Source: Acinetobacter portensis (GTDB lineage: Bacteria; Pseudomonadota; Gammaproteobacteria; Pseudomonadales; Moraxellaceae). Taken from it: 49,863 bases of DNA. Every line of letters begins with the position of its first letter. Within the stretch, counting starts at the first letter, position 1. Positions 35,690-44,965 of this stretch are shown in pieces. The stretch lies in the NCBI RefSeq assembly GCF_009372215.1, contig NZ_LWRV01000030.1:1-49863 (forward strand), read 5' to 3'. The position numbers were made by a program, and so were the translations under genes. The notes below the pieces were generated by a model. The model saw only the letters and a program-made list of their open reading frames with translations, had not been told where the DNA came from and searched no databases.

Positions 35690-36758
35690 AAACTTGAAGT
35701 GCGACATAAACCACCTAATTAATTTAAAGGGTTTATGGAGTATATAAAATTGTCATACCATCATCTTAACTTTGAAGATCGTACTGCATTAATGCTTGAG
35801 TCAAGAAAAGAAGGCTTTTCACCCAGAAAATTTGCTGAACTCATTAAAAGACATCCTAGTACGATCTATCGTGAGCTTAAAAGAAATAGCATCAATGACG
35901 TTTATCAAGCTCAATATGCTTCTGATAACACCTTCGCTAGACGTAGACGTGGTCACAGAAAACTCAAAATCGATTCAATCCTCTGGAAATTTATTGTTGA
36001 AGCGATCCGTTGTTTATGGTCTCCTCAGCAAATAGCAAAGCGTTTAAAGACATTTCCTGATTTGGATCAAACAATGAATGTAAGCCATACAACGATTTAC
36101 TCAACTATACGAGCATTACCAAAGGGTGAGTTGAAAAAAGACTTATTATCCTGTCTGCGTCATGAAAATAAAAAGCGAAAAGCTAACGGTGAACCTAAAA
36201 AAGATTCTATATTACAGGATATTAAAACTATTCATGAGCGCCCAGCCGAAGTTCAAGAAAGAAAAATACCGGGTCATTGGGAAGCCGATTTAATTAAAGG
36301 TAAAGACAATAAAAGTTCGATAGCAACACTTATTGAACGAAATACACGGCTCTGTATCTTGGCAACATTACCTGATGCAAAGGCAGAATCCGTGCGCAAG
36401 GCTTTAACTGAAGCTCTGAAATATTTACCTGCAGAACTGCGTAAAACGTTGACCTATGACCGTGGACGTGAGATGTCAGAACATAAAATCCTCGAAGAAG
36501 ATTTAGGCATAGATGTATATTTCTGTGACCCACATTCGCCATGGCAGAAAGGCACATGCGAAAATATGAATGGTTTAATTAGGCAATATTTACCTAAAGG
36601 GATTGATTTAAACCAGGCAGATCAGCATTATTTAAATCAAGTTGCCATGTCACTGAATACTCGTCCTAGAAAAGCGTTAGATTGGCTTACACCATTAGAG
36701 AAGTTTGCTCAGCTTGTTGATTATCATAAGGCTTTTGAAACTGTCGCACCTCATGTTT
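35690..36758 (+). mobile_element. IS30-family insertion sequence (ISAba125-like)
   Basis: About 1.07 kb. Imperfect terminal inverted repeats begin AAACTTGAAGTGCGACA on the left (35690-35706) and AAACATGAGGTGCGACA on the right (reverse complement of 36742-36758), with two mismatches over 17 bases. It holds one transposase gene. It is inserted in a minus-strand gene whose two halves flank it. No matching 2-3 base target duplication could be seen, so the exact ends may be off by a few bases or one flank has been altered. Confidence 0.8.
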
Positions 36759-36760
36759 GA
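35735..36760 (+). CDS. IS30-family transposase
   Basis: A 341-residue DDE transposase. It has an N-terminal helix-turn-helix (FAELIKRHPSTIYRELKRNS), and the catalytic acids fall in HWEADLIKG, TYDRGREMSEH and KGTCENMNGLIRQYLPKG, all standard IS30 motifs. It looks intact and therefore potentially active. AAAGGG precedes ATG 35735. The stop codon lies inside or at the edge of the right inverted repeat. Confidence 0.95.
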   Translation: MEYIKLSYHHLNFEDRTALMLESRKEGFSPRKFAELIKRHPSTIYRELKRNSINDVYQAQYASDNTFARRRRGHRKLKIDSILWKFIVEAIRCLWSPQQIAKRLKTFPDLDQTMNVSHTTIYSTIRALPKGELKKDLLSCLRHENKKRKANGEPKKDSILQDIKTIHERPAEVQERKIPGHWEADLIKGKDNKSSIATLIERNTRLCILATLPDAKAESVRKALTEALKYLPAELRKTLTYDRGREMSEHKILEEDLGIDVYFCDPHSPWQKGTCENMNGLIRQYLPKGIDLNQADQHYLNQVAMSLNTRPRKALDWLTPLEKFAQLVDYHKAFETVAPHV

Positions 36761-36972
36761 ATTCGCCTATATTTATCTGTTAAACCGACACGTTCTTTTA
36801 TTTCATAACCATTAAGAATATAACCATATGTATTTATTATAATATTTAAATCATCTCTTTTTATTTTCTCATGAACCTGAATATTAACTCTCATTTTATA
36901 TTCATAAGGAAATGTTTTTATCAGAACTATAACTACACCTATCATAATAAATATTAAAAAAAAAATTTTCAA
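36759..36972 (-). pseudogene. 5' half of the IS-interrupted membrane-anchored gene
   Basis: The N-terminal fragment has a transmembrane anchor (FFLIFIMIGVVIVLIKTF) followed by an extracytoplasmic stretch (YEYKMRVNIQVHEKIKRDDL to ERVGLTDKYRRI), then enters the IS30 right end. TTG 36972 is a likely start because AGGA lies 8 bases before it. The frame runs 21 bases further to another TTG at 36993. It follows the effector-like gene after about 40 bases on the same strand. Together with 35268-35689 the intact protein would have been about 200 residues. A single-pass anchored partner or immunity protein is a plausible reading, unproven. Confidence 0.55.
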
Positions 36973-37011
36973 CTTAAGATTCCTATTTAACAAAAATGTA
37001 ATCTAAATATT

Positions 37012-37809
37012 TTAATTTTTCCTGTGGTCATTAAACTGGCTTTGAAATATTTTTCCTTTTTGCACACCATTTACATATTTTTTCATAGGTAATGGAGTAG
37101 GGGAATTTAATGGAACCCCTCTTGTTGCAGCAAAACCATCCACATCTGTTCCTGCTACCATATATGTAGCATTAACAGACCAACCTGTTCCTACATTCCT
37201 CAAAGCACTACTATCCCTTTTATCTGGATAAAATGAAGGTTTTGCAGGTCCTGTTTGCCCCCATATTTCAACATCTCTAAAGTTAGGAGATTTAGATATA
37301 TCCTCAGCAAAAGATCTAGTAGCTTGAGGATCATCAGATGCAGTATTACAACCAAACATTACGAAACGAGCATCAGTTGCCCAGTGAGCTTCTAATTTAG
37401 ACCATCCACCATCTATTTTCATTTGTTTTTCACTTTCAGGAGCCATCGTACATATGGCTGACCCTGTTGGTCCATCAAACCAAGCATGTGAAAAAATACT
37501 GATTTCTTTAACAACAACTTTACCTACTCCACCTCTTTTTTCTATAGAGCTAAGAACTGTCTTAACAACTTCAGCTATATCTTGAATAGGAACATTAAAA
37601 ACTAAGTGTTCATCTTTATTAAACCAAGAAGCATTTTCTATATTATATCTTCTCGTTTTTGCTGCAAAATACATAAAATTATCCCCTCTTCTATTTTTAG
37701 TGGTATAGAACAAAAGAAATAACTTTTTCTTTCTTGAAATTTTTATATGTTGAACATTATTTTCATTCTTAGAAGTTGTTCCAACTGAATATTTTTTTTC
37801 TTGTGTCAT
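37012..37809 (-). CDS. Putative secreted effector with caspase-like (clan CD / DUF4347-like) His-Cys core
   Basis: A 265-residue protein that I cannot place in a named family. The central part reads like a clan CD core: a beta strand then His108 in ISIFSHAWFDGPTG, and 46 residues later Cys154 in ARFVMFGCNTASDD, followed by SFAEDISKSPNFRDVEIWGQ. DUF4347 domains show the same order (a SHG strand, then YGCNVA and a helix). No signal peptide is present. The start lies 4 bases after the stop of a VgrG-tail-like gene, so the two are translationally coupled. I infer a type VI secretion cargo with possible protease activity. The DUF4347 resemblance is remembered, not searched. Confidence 0.5.
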   Translation of the reverse strand: MTQEKKYSVGTTSKNENNVQHIKISRKKKLFLLFYTTKNRRGDNFMYFAAKTRRYNIENASWFNKDEHLVFNVPIQDIAEVVKTVLSSIEKRGGVGKVVVKEISIFSHAWFDGPTGSAICTMAPESEKQMKIDGGWSKLEAHWATDARFVMFGCNTASDDPQATRSFAEDISKSPNFRDVEIWGQTGPAKPSFYPDKRDSSALRNVGTGWSVNATYMVAGTDVDGFAATRGVPLNSPTPLPMKKYVNGVQKGKIFQSQFNDHRKN

Positions 37810-37813
37810 ATTA

Positions 37814-38137
37814 TCAGTCTAACTCCAACTGAATTTTAATATCTTTTTTATCCCCTGAATTAAACTCTTCAGTATATCCCTCCTCATCTGTTACCCCTTT
37901 AACCTCAGCACCACTCGGATAAACAGCGGTATAAGGTATGTTTTTATAGGGTAAGCCATCGTCATCAGTACATAAAAATTTTAAATTATGACCAAAAGCT
38001 TCAGGAAGTATTGGAAGCTGAAAACTTTGACTAGCACCATTTTCAAAAACATGCTCAGAAGCAAAAAATTTGGCATAGCCTGCCGTTTTCACTGTAATCC
38101 CTTCAGGGGAAATAATAATTTCAGTACTACCAGCCAT
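37814..38137 (-). CDS. Stand-alone VgrG C-terminal-tail-like protein
   Basis: 107 residues. The opening STEIIISPEGITVKTAGYAK has the beta-helix pattern of the DUF2345 end of type VI spike protein VgrG (compare the S-x-I-x-I-S-x-x-G-I-x-I-x-T repeat). The second half (LKFLCTDDDGLPYKNIPYTA, VKGVTDEEGYTEEF) looks like the transthyretin-like domain found at VgrG tails to hold effectors. No other part of VgrG is present. It may act as an adaptor that docks the next gene's product on a VgrG spike coded elsewhere. First gene of the minus-strand operon. Confidence 0.6.
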   Translation of the reverse strand: MAGSTEIIISPEGITVKTAGYAKFFASEHVFENGASQSFQLPILPEAFGHNLKFLCTDDDGLPYKNIPYTAVYPSGAEVKGVTDEEGYTEEFNSGDKKDIKIQLELD

Positions 38138-38201
38138 AAAAGAGACCTATTTAATATTTTTATATATAATTGTGATTTATTTAATTAATAACTTATAAAA
38201 T

Positions 38202-38840
38202 ATGACATTTATTACAGCAATTCAACTAAAAGATAGTGCTATCGTTGTCGCAGATAATAAATTCATATCAATAGACAAAGATAATCCAAGCGAATACAAA
38301 GAATACCTAGACAGCAAACTTTATAGTTGGAAAAAAGGCATACTCACAGGCGTAGGCGAACATTATTTACTAGATAGAGCGATACAACTTTTTGTACATA
38401 GTGCAGATTCAGATACAAACAAACTCCCAACATGCCTCCACATCTCAAGACAAATAAGAGAACTAGAAATAGAACATCATCATCAACTCAACATTAGCCA
38501 ACTTCTCTACAGTCAAGAAAGTCAACTCTATAAGGTCAGCCCCACTACGCCAACAGGTAAATATGAAACGACCGCATTAAAAGATAAAGAAATCATTCTA
38601 TGGCTATTTAACCCAGATGTTAGCCAAATCATGGATGAGCTACAGACCCTATACGCTACACTAAAGCCCCAAAACAGCTTTCCGACAGAAAAAGAATGGA
38701 CAAACCACTACATAGACCAATTCAAAACTATCTATAAAAAACACAGTAAAATTGACCCATGTGTAAGTGCAAGTTTTAATATTTATTTCCAAACACCTAA
38801 TCATGCTCAAGATTATTACATATCAAATATCTCTAGCTAA
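38202..38840 (+). CDS. Proteasome-like Ntn-hydrolase fold protein
   Basis: A 212-residue protein whose N-terminus matches proteasome beta/HslV architecture: Thr right after Met (MTFITAIQLKDSAIVVADNK). Numbering from that Thr as 1, an Asp stands at 17 as in proteasome subunits, and DSKLYSWKKGILTGVGE supplies a Lys (38) and the GxxG turn. The remainder is not recognised. No obvious ribosome site precedes ATG 38202. It is divergent from the VgrG-tail operon with a 64-base gap, in the same AT-rich block. The catalytic reading is inference. Confidence 0.6.
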   Translation: MTFITAIQLKDSAIVVADNKFISIDKDNPSEYKEYLDSKLYSWKKGILTGVGEHYLLDRAIQLFVHSADSDTNKLPTCLHISRQIRELEIEHHHQLNISQLLYSQESQLYKVSPTTPTGKYETTALKDKEIILWLFNPDVSQIMDELQTLYATLKPQNSFPTEKEWTNHYIDQFKTIYKKHSKIDPCVSASFNIYFQTPNHAQDYYISNISS

Positions 38841-39010
38841 AATACAACGTGTACTTAAATACAATACATAGATAAAGTTATTGCACAACCTAACTTCCAA
38901 ACAACCTAGCACACACAGTTTTTTCGAGATTTTTACCAATTCCTTTAGTGTTCAACTGCAAACTTTGTTAACATCCCTGTTTTGAACATGTCTGTGATTT
39001 TTACTGCATT

Positions 39011-40093
39011 ATGACTTCATCTTATCAGCAACAACTTGAAGCAAAAGTTGAACGTATTTCAGCGCAATTTGCCGAATTTAATCCTCCCTCATTAGAAGTA
39101 TTTGCATCACCTGAACAAAACTTCCGTATGCGTGCAGAATTCCGTATTTGGCATACAGATGATGATATGTTTTATGCAATGTTTGAGCGCGATGAAGACA
39201 ATCAAAAACAAGTTGTCCGTATTGATGAATTTCCAATTACAGACTTAAGCATTAACCTATTAATGCCAAAACTGCTCGAAGCTTTAAAAGCAGAACCTAT
39301 TCTTGCAAAACGCTTATTTGAAGTCGATTTTCTTGCGACATTAAGCGGTGAAATGCTTGTCACGCTTATTTACCATTGCAAACTTGAAGAAGAATGGGAA
39401 ATTGCAGCAAAAGCATTATCAGAACAGCTTAATATCAAAATTTTTGGTCGTAGCCGTGGTCAAAAAGTTATTTTGACTGAAGATTATGTGGTAGAAGAAC
39501 TACAAGTTTTTGACCGCAAATTTGCATACAAACAAATTGAAAGTAGCTTTACTCAGCCAAATGCTCAAGTGTGTCAAAAAATGCTTGAATGGGCATGTAA
39601 TTGTGCAGAAAAAACAGATAAAGACTTATTAGAACTCTATTGTGGGAATGGTAACTTTACCCTTCCGCTTTCTTTAAAGTTTAACCGTGTATTGGCGACA
39701 GAACTTGCAAAGTCTTCTGTATATGCAGCACAGTGGAATATTGAAAAGAATGCAATAGACAACATTCAAGTGGCACGTTTATCTGCTGAAGAATTTACTC
39801 AAGCCTACAATGGCGAACGTGAATTTAGACGCTTAGAAGAAGCTGAAATAAATATTTCAAGCTATGACTTCAATACTGTGTTTGTAGATCCACCACGTGC
39901 AGGTATTGATGATGACACTTTAAAGCTATTACAGCGCTTTGAACGCATTATTTACATTTCATGTAACCCCGATACTTTAAATGACAATCTTGGATTATTA
40001 AGTCAAACACATCGTATTACTAAATTTGCAATGTTCGATCAGTTCCCATATACACATCATGTAGAATCTGGCGTATTACTTGAAAAAATTTAA
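39011..40093 (+). CDS. trmA: tRNA (uracil-5-)-methyltransferase TrmA
   Basis: A 360-residue SAM-dependent enzyme that makes ribothymidine at U54 of tRNAs. The N-terminal RNA-binding part contains [20 protein letters not shown], the SAM site is [16 protein letters not shown], and the catalytic Cys lies in [19 protein letters not shown] is also present. The length is normal for TrmA. A terminator follows at 40125. Confidence 0.96.
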   Translation: MTSSYQQQLEAKVERISAQFAEFNPPSLEVFASPEQNFRMRAEFRIWHTDDDMFYAMFERDEDNQKQVVRIDEFPITDLSINLLMPKLLEALKAEPILAKRLFEVDFLATLSGEMLVTLIYHCKLEEEWEIAAKALSEQLNIKIFGRSRGQKVILTEDYVVEELQVFDRKFAYKQIESSFTQPNAQVCQKMLEWACNCAEKTDKDLLELYCGNGNFTLPLSLKFNRVLATELAKSSVYAAQWNIEKNAIDNIQVARLSAEEFTQAYNGEREFRRLEEAEINISSYDFNTVFVDPPRAGIDDDTLKLLQRFERIIYISCNPDTLNDNLGLLSQTHRITKFAMFDQFPYTHHVESGVLLEKI

Positions 40094-40124
40094 ACAATTT
40101 GTTTCATGAAATAGTAATGTCATC

Positions 40125-40153
40125 AAAGAGGTGTAAATCCACACCTCTTTTTT
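40125..40153 (+). terminator. Terminator of trmA
   Basis: AAAGAGGTGT / ACACCTCTTT, perfect 10-bp stem with a 6-base loop and a T6 tail. It begins 31 bases after the trmA stop. Confidence 0.85.
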
Positions 40154-40333
40154 ATTTCATATAAATGAATAACTTATAATTATAGATACGTAAAAACATA
40201 AAAACTGTCTACTCTTTAAGCCAATGTTACAAAAATAACCCGTTCAAGTGGTGAAATAATCTATCAACAGGACTTGCATTATTTTTTAATTTGGCTATAT
40301 TTCGATCTATGTTAGGTTGCGTATGAAGGCTCT

Positions 40334-40558
40334 ATGAGTTTTTGGCAAAAGTTGTTCTCGAATGAACAACACAACGAACATAAGAACCAAATTTCTTGTG
40401 TTGAAAATGATTGCTCTTGTAAGACAAATGAACAATTAATTGAAGCTTTATCTAAAGCAACAGATGAAGATGTAATTGTCGGCATTAAAAAGGTTTTAGC
40501 CTCTCGAGGTTATAGCCGTAAAGAGTTAAATGAACTTCAGCATTTACCACTACAATAG
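40334..40558 (+). CDS. Small hypothetical protein with a Cys-rich centre
   Basis: 74 residues, soluble. Three Cys lie close together (ISCVENDCSCKT), which could bind a metal or form a disulfide. The C-terminal half is helical (DVIVGIKKVLASRGYSRKEL). AAGG stands a few bases before ATG 40334 and a strong terminator follows, supporting a real one-gene unit. The family is not recognised. Confidence 0.65.
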   Translation: MSFWQKLFSNEQHNEHKNQISCVENDCSCKTNEQLIEALSKATDEDVIVGIKKVLASRGYSRKELNELQHLPLQ

Positions 40559-40576
40559 TAGTGAAGAATGACCAAG

Positions 40577-40611
40577 AAGGTATTTAGTCTAAGACTAAAT
40601 ACCTTTTTTTT
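40577..40611 (+). terminator. Terminator of the small Cys-rich protein gene
   Basis: AAGGTATTTAGTC / GACTAAATACCTT, perfect 13-bp stem with loop TAA and a T8 tail. Confidence 0.9.
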
Positions 40612-40735
40612 ATGGTCTATCTAAAGATATCTGCAGAATTCATATCCTCATGTTTTAGATAATTTACATATCTTCGTTTTTTATGATTTAATTAAAGTGC
40701 TTAAAATAAACACATAAAAAAGACTAAGGATAAAT

Positions 40736-40981
40736 ATGAAAAAGCTCATTTTACTAGGTATGGGGATTACACTTGCATCTTTAACGGCTTGCAGCAAAAT
40801 GCCAAGCGAGTGCCAAGAGTCTTGGAACAAAATGGAGAAATTTGGTAAAAAGTTAGGTGTTCCCAAAGAGGAATTAGCACAAAGAAAAACGGATTTTGAA
40901 GAAAAAATTAGCCAGATGGATCCAAAAACAGCGACTCAACTTTGCGCTTCTCAAAACTCTATTCTAGAACTCAGCAAATAA
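40736..40981 (+). CDS. Small lipoprotein, DUF5339-like
   Basis: 81 residues. A lipoprotein signal peptide ends in the lipobox LTAC (Cys19), followed by a short helical domain with two further Cys (PSECQESWNKMEKFGKKLG and TATQLCASQ) that could pair. I recall this as the DUF5339 domain seen in Acinetobacter; its function is unknown. AAGGA lies before ATG 40736. Confidence 0.75.
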   Translation: MKKLILLGMGITLASLTACSKMPSECQESWNKMEKFGKKLGVPKEELAQRKTDFEEKISQMDPKTATQLCASQNSILELSK

Positions 40982-40984
40982 GCC

Positions 40985-41770
40985 CTATTTCCCCATTAAA
41001 CATTGAGTCCCGTCGATATCTGCAATCATTGGGCCTATATAGCGGTATTGCGTATATCGTCCTAATTGAGGAATTAGGGCGGCAGATATTGAACCATCTA
41101 AATAAAGTGCTTTATTGACGTTTAATTCTGTTTTGAAAAAATTTGCAAAATTATAAAAATTAATCTTCTTATTGCTAATCACAAAGTAGATACCCTGCTC
41201 ATTAACTCCCACACCGTTACGAATTTTCAAAGAATTTGAGTTTTTTACAAAGTGAGTATTAATCTGTCCATTCATTATCAACATTGGACCCGACTGAGTG
41301 GCATATTGATATTTTTCTAATGATTGAGAGAATTCTTGCGTAGTAAAGATATCAAATTTATTTTCATTCCATGCAAATATGCCATTGGGTTGAATCAAAA
41401 AATTACCAAATCCTTTAATTTGTGTATTGATTGAATATTTTTCTTCCGCTTTTTCTATATACAACCCTACAGGTTCATAATTTGAATGAAACATTCCTGC
41501 GTTCATCAAAAAATTAACTCCCTCACAATTGCTTAGGCTATTTTCTACATTTTGAAATGTTTTATACATTGACCCATTTTCAGGGTTTTTTAAAAATAAT
41601 TTTAAATTTTTGCTATTTGATAGAAAAATCACATCTATATCAATATCGTTACTCTTAAACGTCCATGTCTGAAACTCGGCTTGTAATGTACTCGACAAAG
41701 TCGCTAAAATTACGCCATATACAATTTTCTGAATTTTCTTTTTTATTGTGAGTTGTGGCATTTGTATCAT
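40985..41770 (-). CDS. Phosphodiester glycosidase family protein (DUF2233)
   Basis: A 261-residue exported protein with a signal peptide at about 1-31 (ILATLSSTLQA). The DUF2233/NAGPA fold motifs are present: FLMNAGMFHSNYEPVGLYIE, ATQSGPMLIMNGQIN, RNGVGVNEQGIYFVIS and KALYLDGSISAALIPQLG. Relatives of the human uncovering enzyme hydrolyse phosphodiester-linked sugars. The bacterial substrate is unknown, possibly envelope glycans. Confidence 0.85.
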   Translation of the reverse strand: MIQMPQLTIKKKIQKIVYGVILATLSSTLQAEFQTWTFKSNDIDIDVIFLSNSKNLKLFLKNPENGSMYKTFQNVENSLSNCEGVNFLMNAGMFHSNYEPVGLYIEKAEEKYSINTQIKGFGNFLIQPNGIFAWNENKFDIFTTQEFSQSLEKYQYATQSGPMLIMNGQINTHFVKNSNSLKIRNGVGVNEQGIYFVISNKKINFYNFANFFKTELNVNKALYLDGSISAALIPQLGRYTQYRYIGPMIADIDGTQCLMGK

Positions 41771-41866
41771 GATGTTTGTATTCGCATGGCGCTATCGTAA
41801 TCTGAAATCAAACGCTGTAAAATATCAACTTAAAATACATTTGTAACTTTATTGGTAAATACGTCA

Positions 41867-42412
41867 ATGCAACAGCAGAAAAAGCGATTTCCATTAGGGT
41901 CTCATCTCATTGTTACCCACTTTGGCTATACCCACCACGGGATTTACGCTGGTCGTGGGCGTGTCATTCATTATTCAGGTTTTGCCCATTTTTTTAAAAA
42001 ACACCCTATTGAAATCACCTCAATGGACAAGTTCAGTTTCGGGAAACCTATAAAAGTCCAAAAATACGACAACCCTAGATACACAGGTCGTAAAGTGGTA
42101 CGCCGTATGCGTAGCCGCATGCATGAAAATAACTATCATCTTATTATTAATAACTGCGAACACTTATGTACGTGGGCAATTACAGGTGTAGAAAGCAGTC
42201 CACAAGTCATTAAGATGATGAATCGCTTAACAACTATTGGCTACGTTAGTTCAGTTATGAGTTATATGAACAGCATGATGCTTACAGTGACCACAACATG
42301 CTTAGCCTTAGTTTTATATATTAAGAAAAAGTTACGTGAAAAAGCCAAAGCGCAAAAAGCACAGCTTGCAGCTTATTTTCAGTTAAAAGAACAAGACCAC
42401 AAAAATCGGTAA
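41867..42412 (+). CDS. LRAT-domain (NlpC/P60-like) protein with a C-terminal membrane segment
   Basis: About 181 residues. The LRAT/H-box core has a His in YTHHGIYAGRGRVIHYSG and the catalytic-type Cys in NNCEHLCTWA. A hydrophobic stretch near residue 140-155 (MLTVTTTCLALVLYI) then a basic coiled tail suggest membrane attachment. LRAT-like proteins are acyltransferases or thioesterases on lipids. The role here is not known. ATG 41867 is used; the 15 extra bases to TTG 41852 add no family residues. Confidence 0.82.
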   Translation: MQQQKKRFPLGSHLIVTHFGYTHHGIYAGRGRVIHYSGFAHFFKKHPIEITSMDKFSFGKPIKVQKYDNPRYTGRKVVRRMRSRMHENNYHLIINNCEHLCTWAITGVESSPQVIKMMNRLTTIGYVSSVMSYMNSMMLTVTTTCLALVLYIKKKLREKAKAQKAQLAAYFQLKEQDHKNR

Positions 42413-42431
42413 TTTTAAGTTTTTTCTCAAT

Positions 42432-42460
42432 AAAAAAACCGCCATTTAGGCGGTTTTTTT
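42432..42460. terminator. Bidirectional terminator, LRAT gene and glnS
   Basis: AAAAAAACCGCC / GGCGGTTTTTTT with loop ATTTA, seven A and seven T on the two sides. Confidence 0.85.
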
Positions 42461-42471
42461 ATTTCACGAAA

Positions 42472-44199
42472 TTACTTCGCAGGTTTAAAACTATCTTTTA
42501 AATCTAAAATACGGTTAAACACAGGTTTTCCGCTTGTATGATCATGTTGATCTGCTACAAAGTAACCTTCACGTTCAAACTGAAAACGATCTTCAGGGTT
42601 TGCTTGTGCCAATGCAGGCTCAATTACCGCTTGAACCACTTTAAGTGATTCAGGCGTTAAGTTTGCAAGGAAGTCACCACCCACTTCAGGATCAGACTCT
42701 GTAAATAAACGATCGTAGATACGAACTTCTGCAGGAATACCTTTAGTAGCAGAAACCCAATGTACAACACCTTTTACTTTACGACCTTCAGGATTTTTAC
42801 CTAAAGTCTCAGGATCAATTGAACATTTAAGTTCTACCACTTCACCATTTTCATCTTTAATCACTTCATCGCACTTAATCACATAAGCATGACGTAAACG
42901 TACTTCACCATCTGTCGTTAAACGCTTAAAACCTTTTGGTGGAACTTCTTCAAAGTCTTTACGATCGATATAAATTTCAGATGTTAACGGAATAACACGT
43001 TCGCCCATATCTACGTTTGGATGACGTGAATGAACCAAATCCATCGCTTCAGGCAAATTCGTTAAAGTCACTTTAAGTGGATTTAACACCGCCATACCAC
43101 GCGCTGCGGTATTTTCTAAAGATTGACGAATGCAGTATTCAAGCATTGCAACATCTACAATACTGCCATCAACTTTGGTTACACCCACACGCTTACAAAA
43201 ATCACGTAAACCTTCTGGCGTAAAACCACGACGACGCATACCAACAACTGTAGGCATACGAGGGTCATCCCAACCAGTTACAAAGCCACCTTCTACAAGC
43301 TTACGAAGCTTACGTTTAGAAGTAATGGTGTAATCGACATTTAAACGGCTAGATTCATACTGATGTGGAACAGCAGGAGATTTAACTTTCTCTACAACCC
43401 AGTCATAAAATGGACGATGATCGACAAACTCTAATGTACAAAGTGAATGCGTTACGCCTTCAATGGCATCTGATAATGGATGCGCATAGTCGTACATTGG
43501 GTACATCTTCCATTTATCACCTGTTTGATGATGTTCAGAATGAAGTACGCGGTACAAAATAGGATCACGCATATGGATGTTTGGAGATGCCATATCAATT
43601 TTGGCACGTAGAACAGCTTGTCCTTCACCTAACTCACCATTACGCATTTGTTCAAAACGCGCTAAGTTTTCTTCGATAGTTGCATCGCGTTGCGGAGAGT
43701 TTTTACCAAGATCTACAAAGTTACCTCGGTTTAAGCGAATTTCTTCAGCAGTTTGCAAATCTACATAAGCATCACCTTGCTGAATCAATTGAACAGCCCA
43801 TGTATAAAGCTGATCGAAATAGCTAGATGCATAACGTGGTTCGCCATTCCATTCGAAACCTAACCATTTCACGTCATTGGCAATACCATCAACATATTCT
43901 TGTTCTTCGGCATCTGGGTTTGTATCGTCAAAACGAAGGTTACATAAACCTTCGAACTCTTTTGCGATACCAAAGTTTAAGCAAATTGCCTTCACGTGAC
44001 CAATATGCAAGTAACCATTTGGTTCTGGCGGGAAACGTGTTACAACTTGTTGTGCGCGGCCAGCTTCTAAATCGTCTGTAATGACTTGACGTACAAAGTC
44101 CAAGCCTGGCTGTTGTTCTTGCTGCACAGCATCGACAGAGGCATTGTTACTTGGTGTCGGATTGTTCGGCAGAGATGAAACAACATCATTTGGCTTCAT
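42472..44199 (-). CDS. glnS: Glutamine--tRNA ligase
   Basis: A 575-residue class I aminoacyl-tRNA synthetase. The HIGH motif occurs in [17 protein letters not shown] and the KMSKS-equivalent in [31 protein letters not shown] and the C-terminal anticodon-binding barrels ([14 protein letters not shown]) confirm GlnRS over GltX. An N-terminal extension of about 35 residues, rich in Asn, Gln and Pro, precedes the core. Confidence 0.96.
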   Translation of the reverse strand: MKPNDVVSSLPNNPTPSNNASVDAVQQEQQPGLDFVRQVITDDLEAGRAQQVVTRFPPEPNGYLHIGHVKAICLNFGIAKEFEGLCNLRFDDTNPDAEEQEYVDGIANDVKWLGFEWNGEPRYASSYFDQLYTWAVQLIQQGDAYVDLQTAEEIRLNRGNFVDLGKNSPQRDATIEENLARFEQMRNGELGEGQAVLRAKIDMASPNIHMRDPILYRVLHSEHHQTGDKWKMYPMYDYAHPLSDAIEGVTHSLCTLEFVDHRPFYDWVVEKVKSPAVPHQYESSRLNVDYTITSKRKLRKLVEGGFVTGWDDPRMPTVVGMRRRGFTPEGLRDFCKRVGVTKVDGSIVDVAMLEYCIRQSLENTAARGMAVLNPLKVTLTNLPEAMDLVHSRHPNVDMGERVIPLTSEIYIDRKDFEEVPPKGFKRLTTDGEVRLRHAYVIKCDEVIKDENGEVVELKCSIDPETLGKNPEGRKVKGVVHWVSATKGIPAEVRIYDRLFTESDPEVGGDFLANLTPESLKVVQAVIEPALAQANPEDRFQFEREGYFVADQHDHTSGKPVFNRILDLKDSFKPAK

Positions 44200-44365
44200 A
44201 GTAGTAAAATCACTTTTAAAATAAAAAATTGGATAATTAAAACGCTTTTCTGTATTTTTAACAAAGAAAATAACGTTTTTACTTGCCTTGTAGTTTACAG
44301 TTTGCTTATGCTTCTCACAACCAAAAAACCCATGGCTTTCATGTCCATGTAAAGGAGATTACACA

Positions 44366-44875
44366 ATGAGTTTTCCTCAAGTTGAATTAAACACCAATAA
44401 AGGCCGTATTGTTCTTGAACTGAATGCTGAAAAAGCACCTATCACAGTTGCTAATTTCTTAGAATACGTTCGTGACGGTTTCTATGATGGCGTGATTTTC
44501 CACCGTGTAATTGATGGTTTCATGATCCAAGGCGGTGGCATGGATGAAAACTTCAAAGAAAAAGCAACACGTGATGCAATCGAAAACGAAGCTGACAACG
44601 GCTTAACAAACGATTTGGGTACAATCGCTATGGCGCGTACTCAAGCACCTCACTCTGCTTCTGCTCAATTCTTCATTAACGTTGGCAACAACGGTTTCCT
44701 TAACCACTCTGGCAAAACTGCTCAAGGTTGGGGTTATGCAGTATTTGGTAAAGTAACTGAAGGTTTAGATGTTGTGAATGCAATTAAAGGCGTTCGTACT
44801 GGCAACCGTGGTTACCATGCAGATGTTCCTTTAGAGAACGTTGTAATCGAATCTGCTAAAATCATTTCTGAATAA
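44366..44875 (+). CDS. ppiB: Peptidyl-prolyl cis-trans isomerase, cyclophilin type
   Basis: A 169-residue cytoplasmic cyclophilin (no signal peptide). The conserved core is [17 protein letters not shown] (catalytic Arg), [18 protein letters not shown] and [16 protein letters not shown]. It has a strong ribosome site (AAAGGAGA). It is followed by a dispersed palindromic repeat and then lpxH. Confidence 0.93.
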   Translation: MSFPQVELNTNKGRIVLELNAEKAPITVANFLEYVRDGFYDGVIFHRVIDGFMIQGGGMDENFKEKATRDAIENEADNGLTNDLGTIAMARTQAPHSASAQFFINVGNNGFLNHSGKTAQGWGYAVFGKVTEGLDVVNAIKGVRTGNRGYHADVPLENVVIESAKIISE

Positions 44876-44877
44876 GA

Positions 44878-44946
44878 ATCCCTCCCGACCTCCCTTTTTA
44901 AAGGGAGGAGAAAGTCCCTCTTTTATAAAGAGGGATTTAGGGAGAT
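44878..44946. repeat. Dispersed palindromic repeat, copy 2
   Basis: Shares AGTCCCTCTTT...AAGAGGGA..TTAGGGAGATT with the copy at 23898-23984, but has a different inner hairpin (CCTCCCTTTTTAAAGGGAGG, about 44889-44908). It fills the ppiB-lpxH gap. Confidence 0.65.
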
Positions 44947-44965
44947 TCTAAAAAGGAATCGATTC

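Noticed and set aside
35687..36761. Target-site duplication of the IS30 element
   Set aside because: Flanking triplets (GTA on the left, GAA on the right, and neighbouring offsets) do not match.
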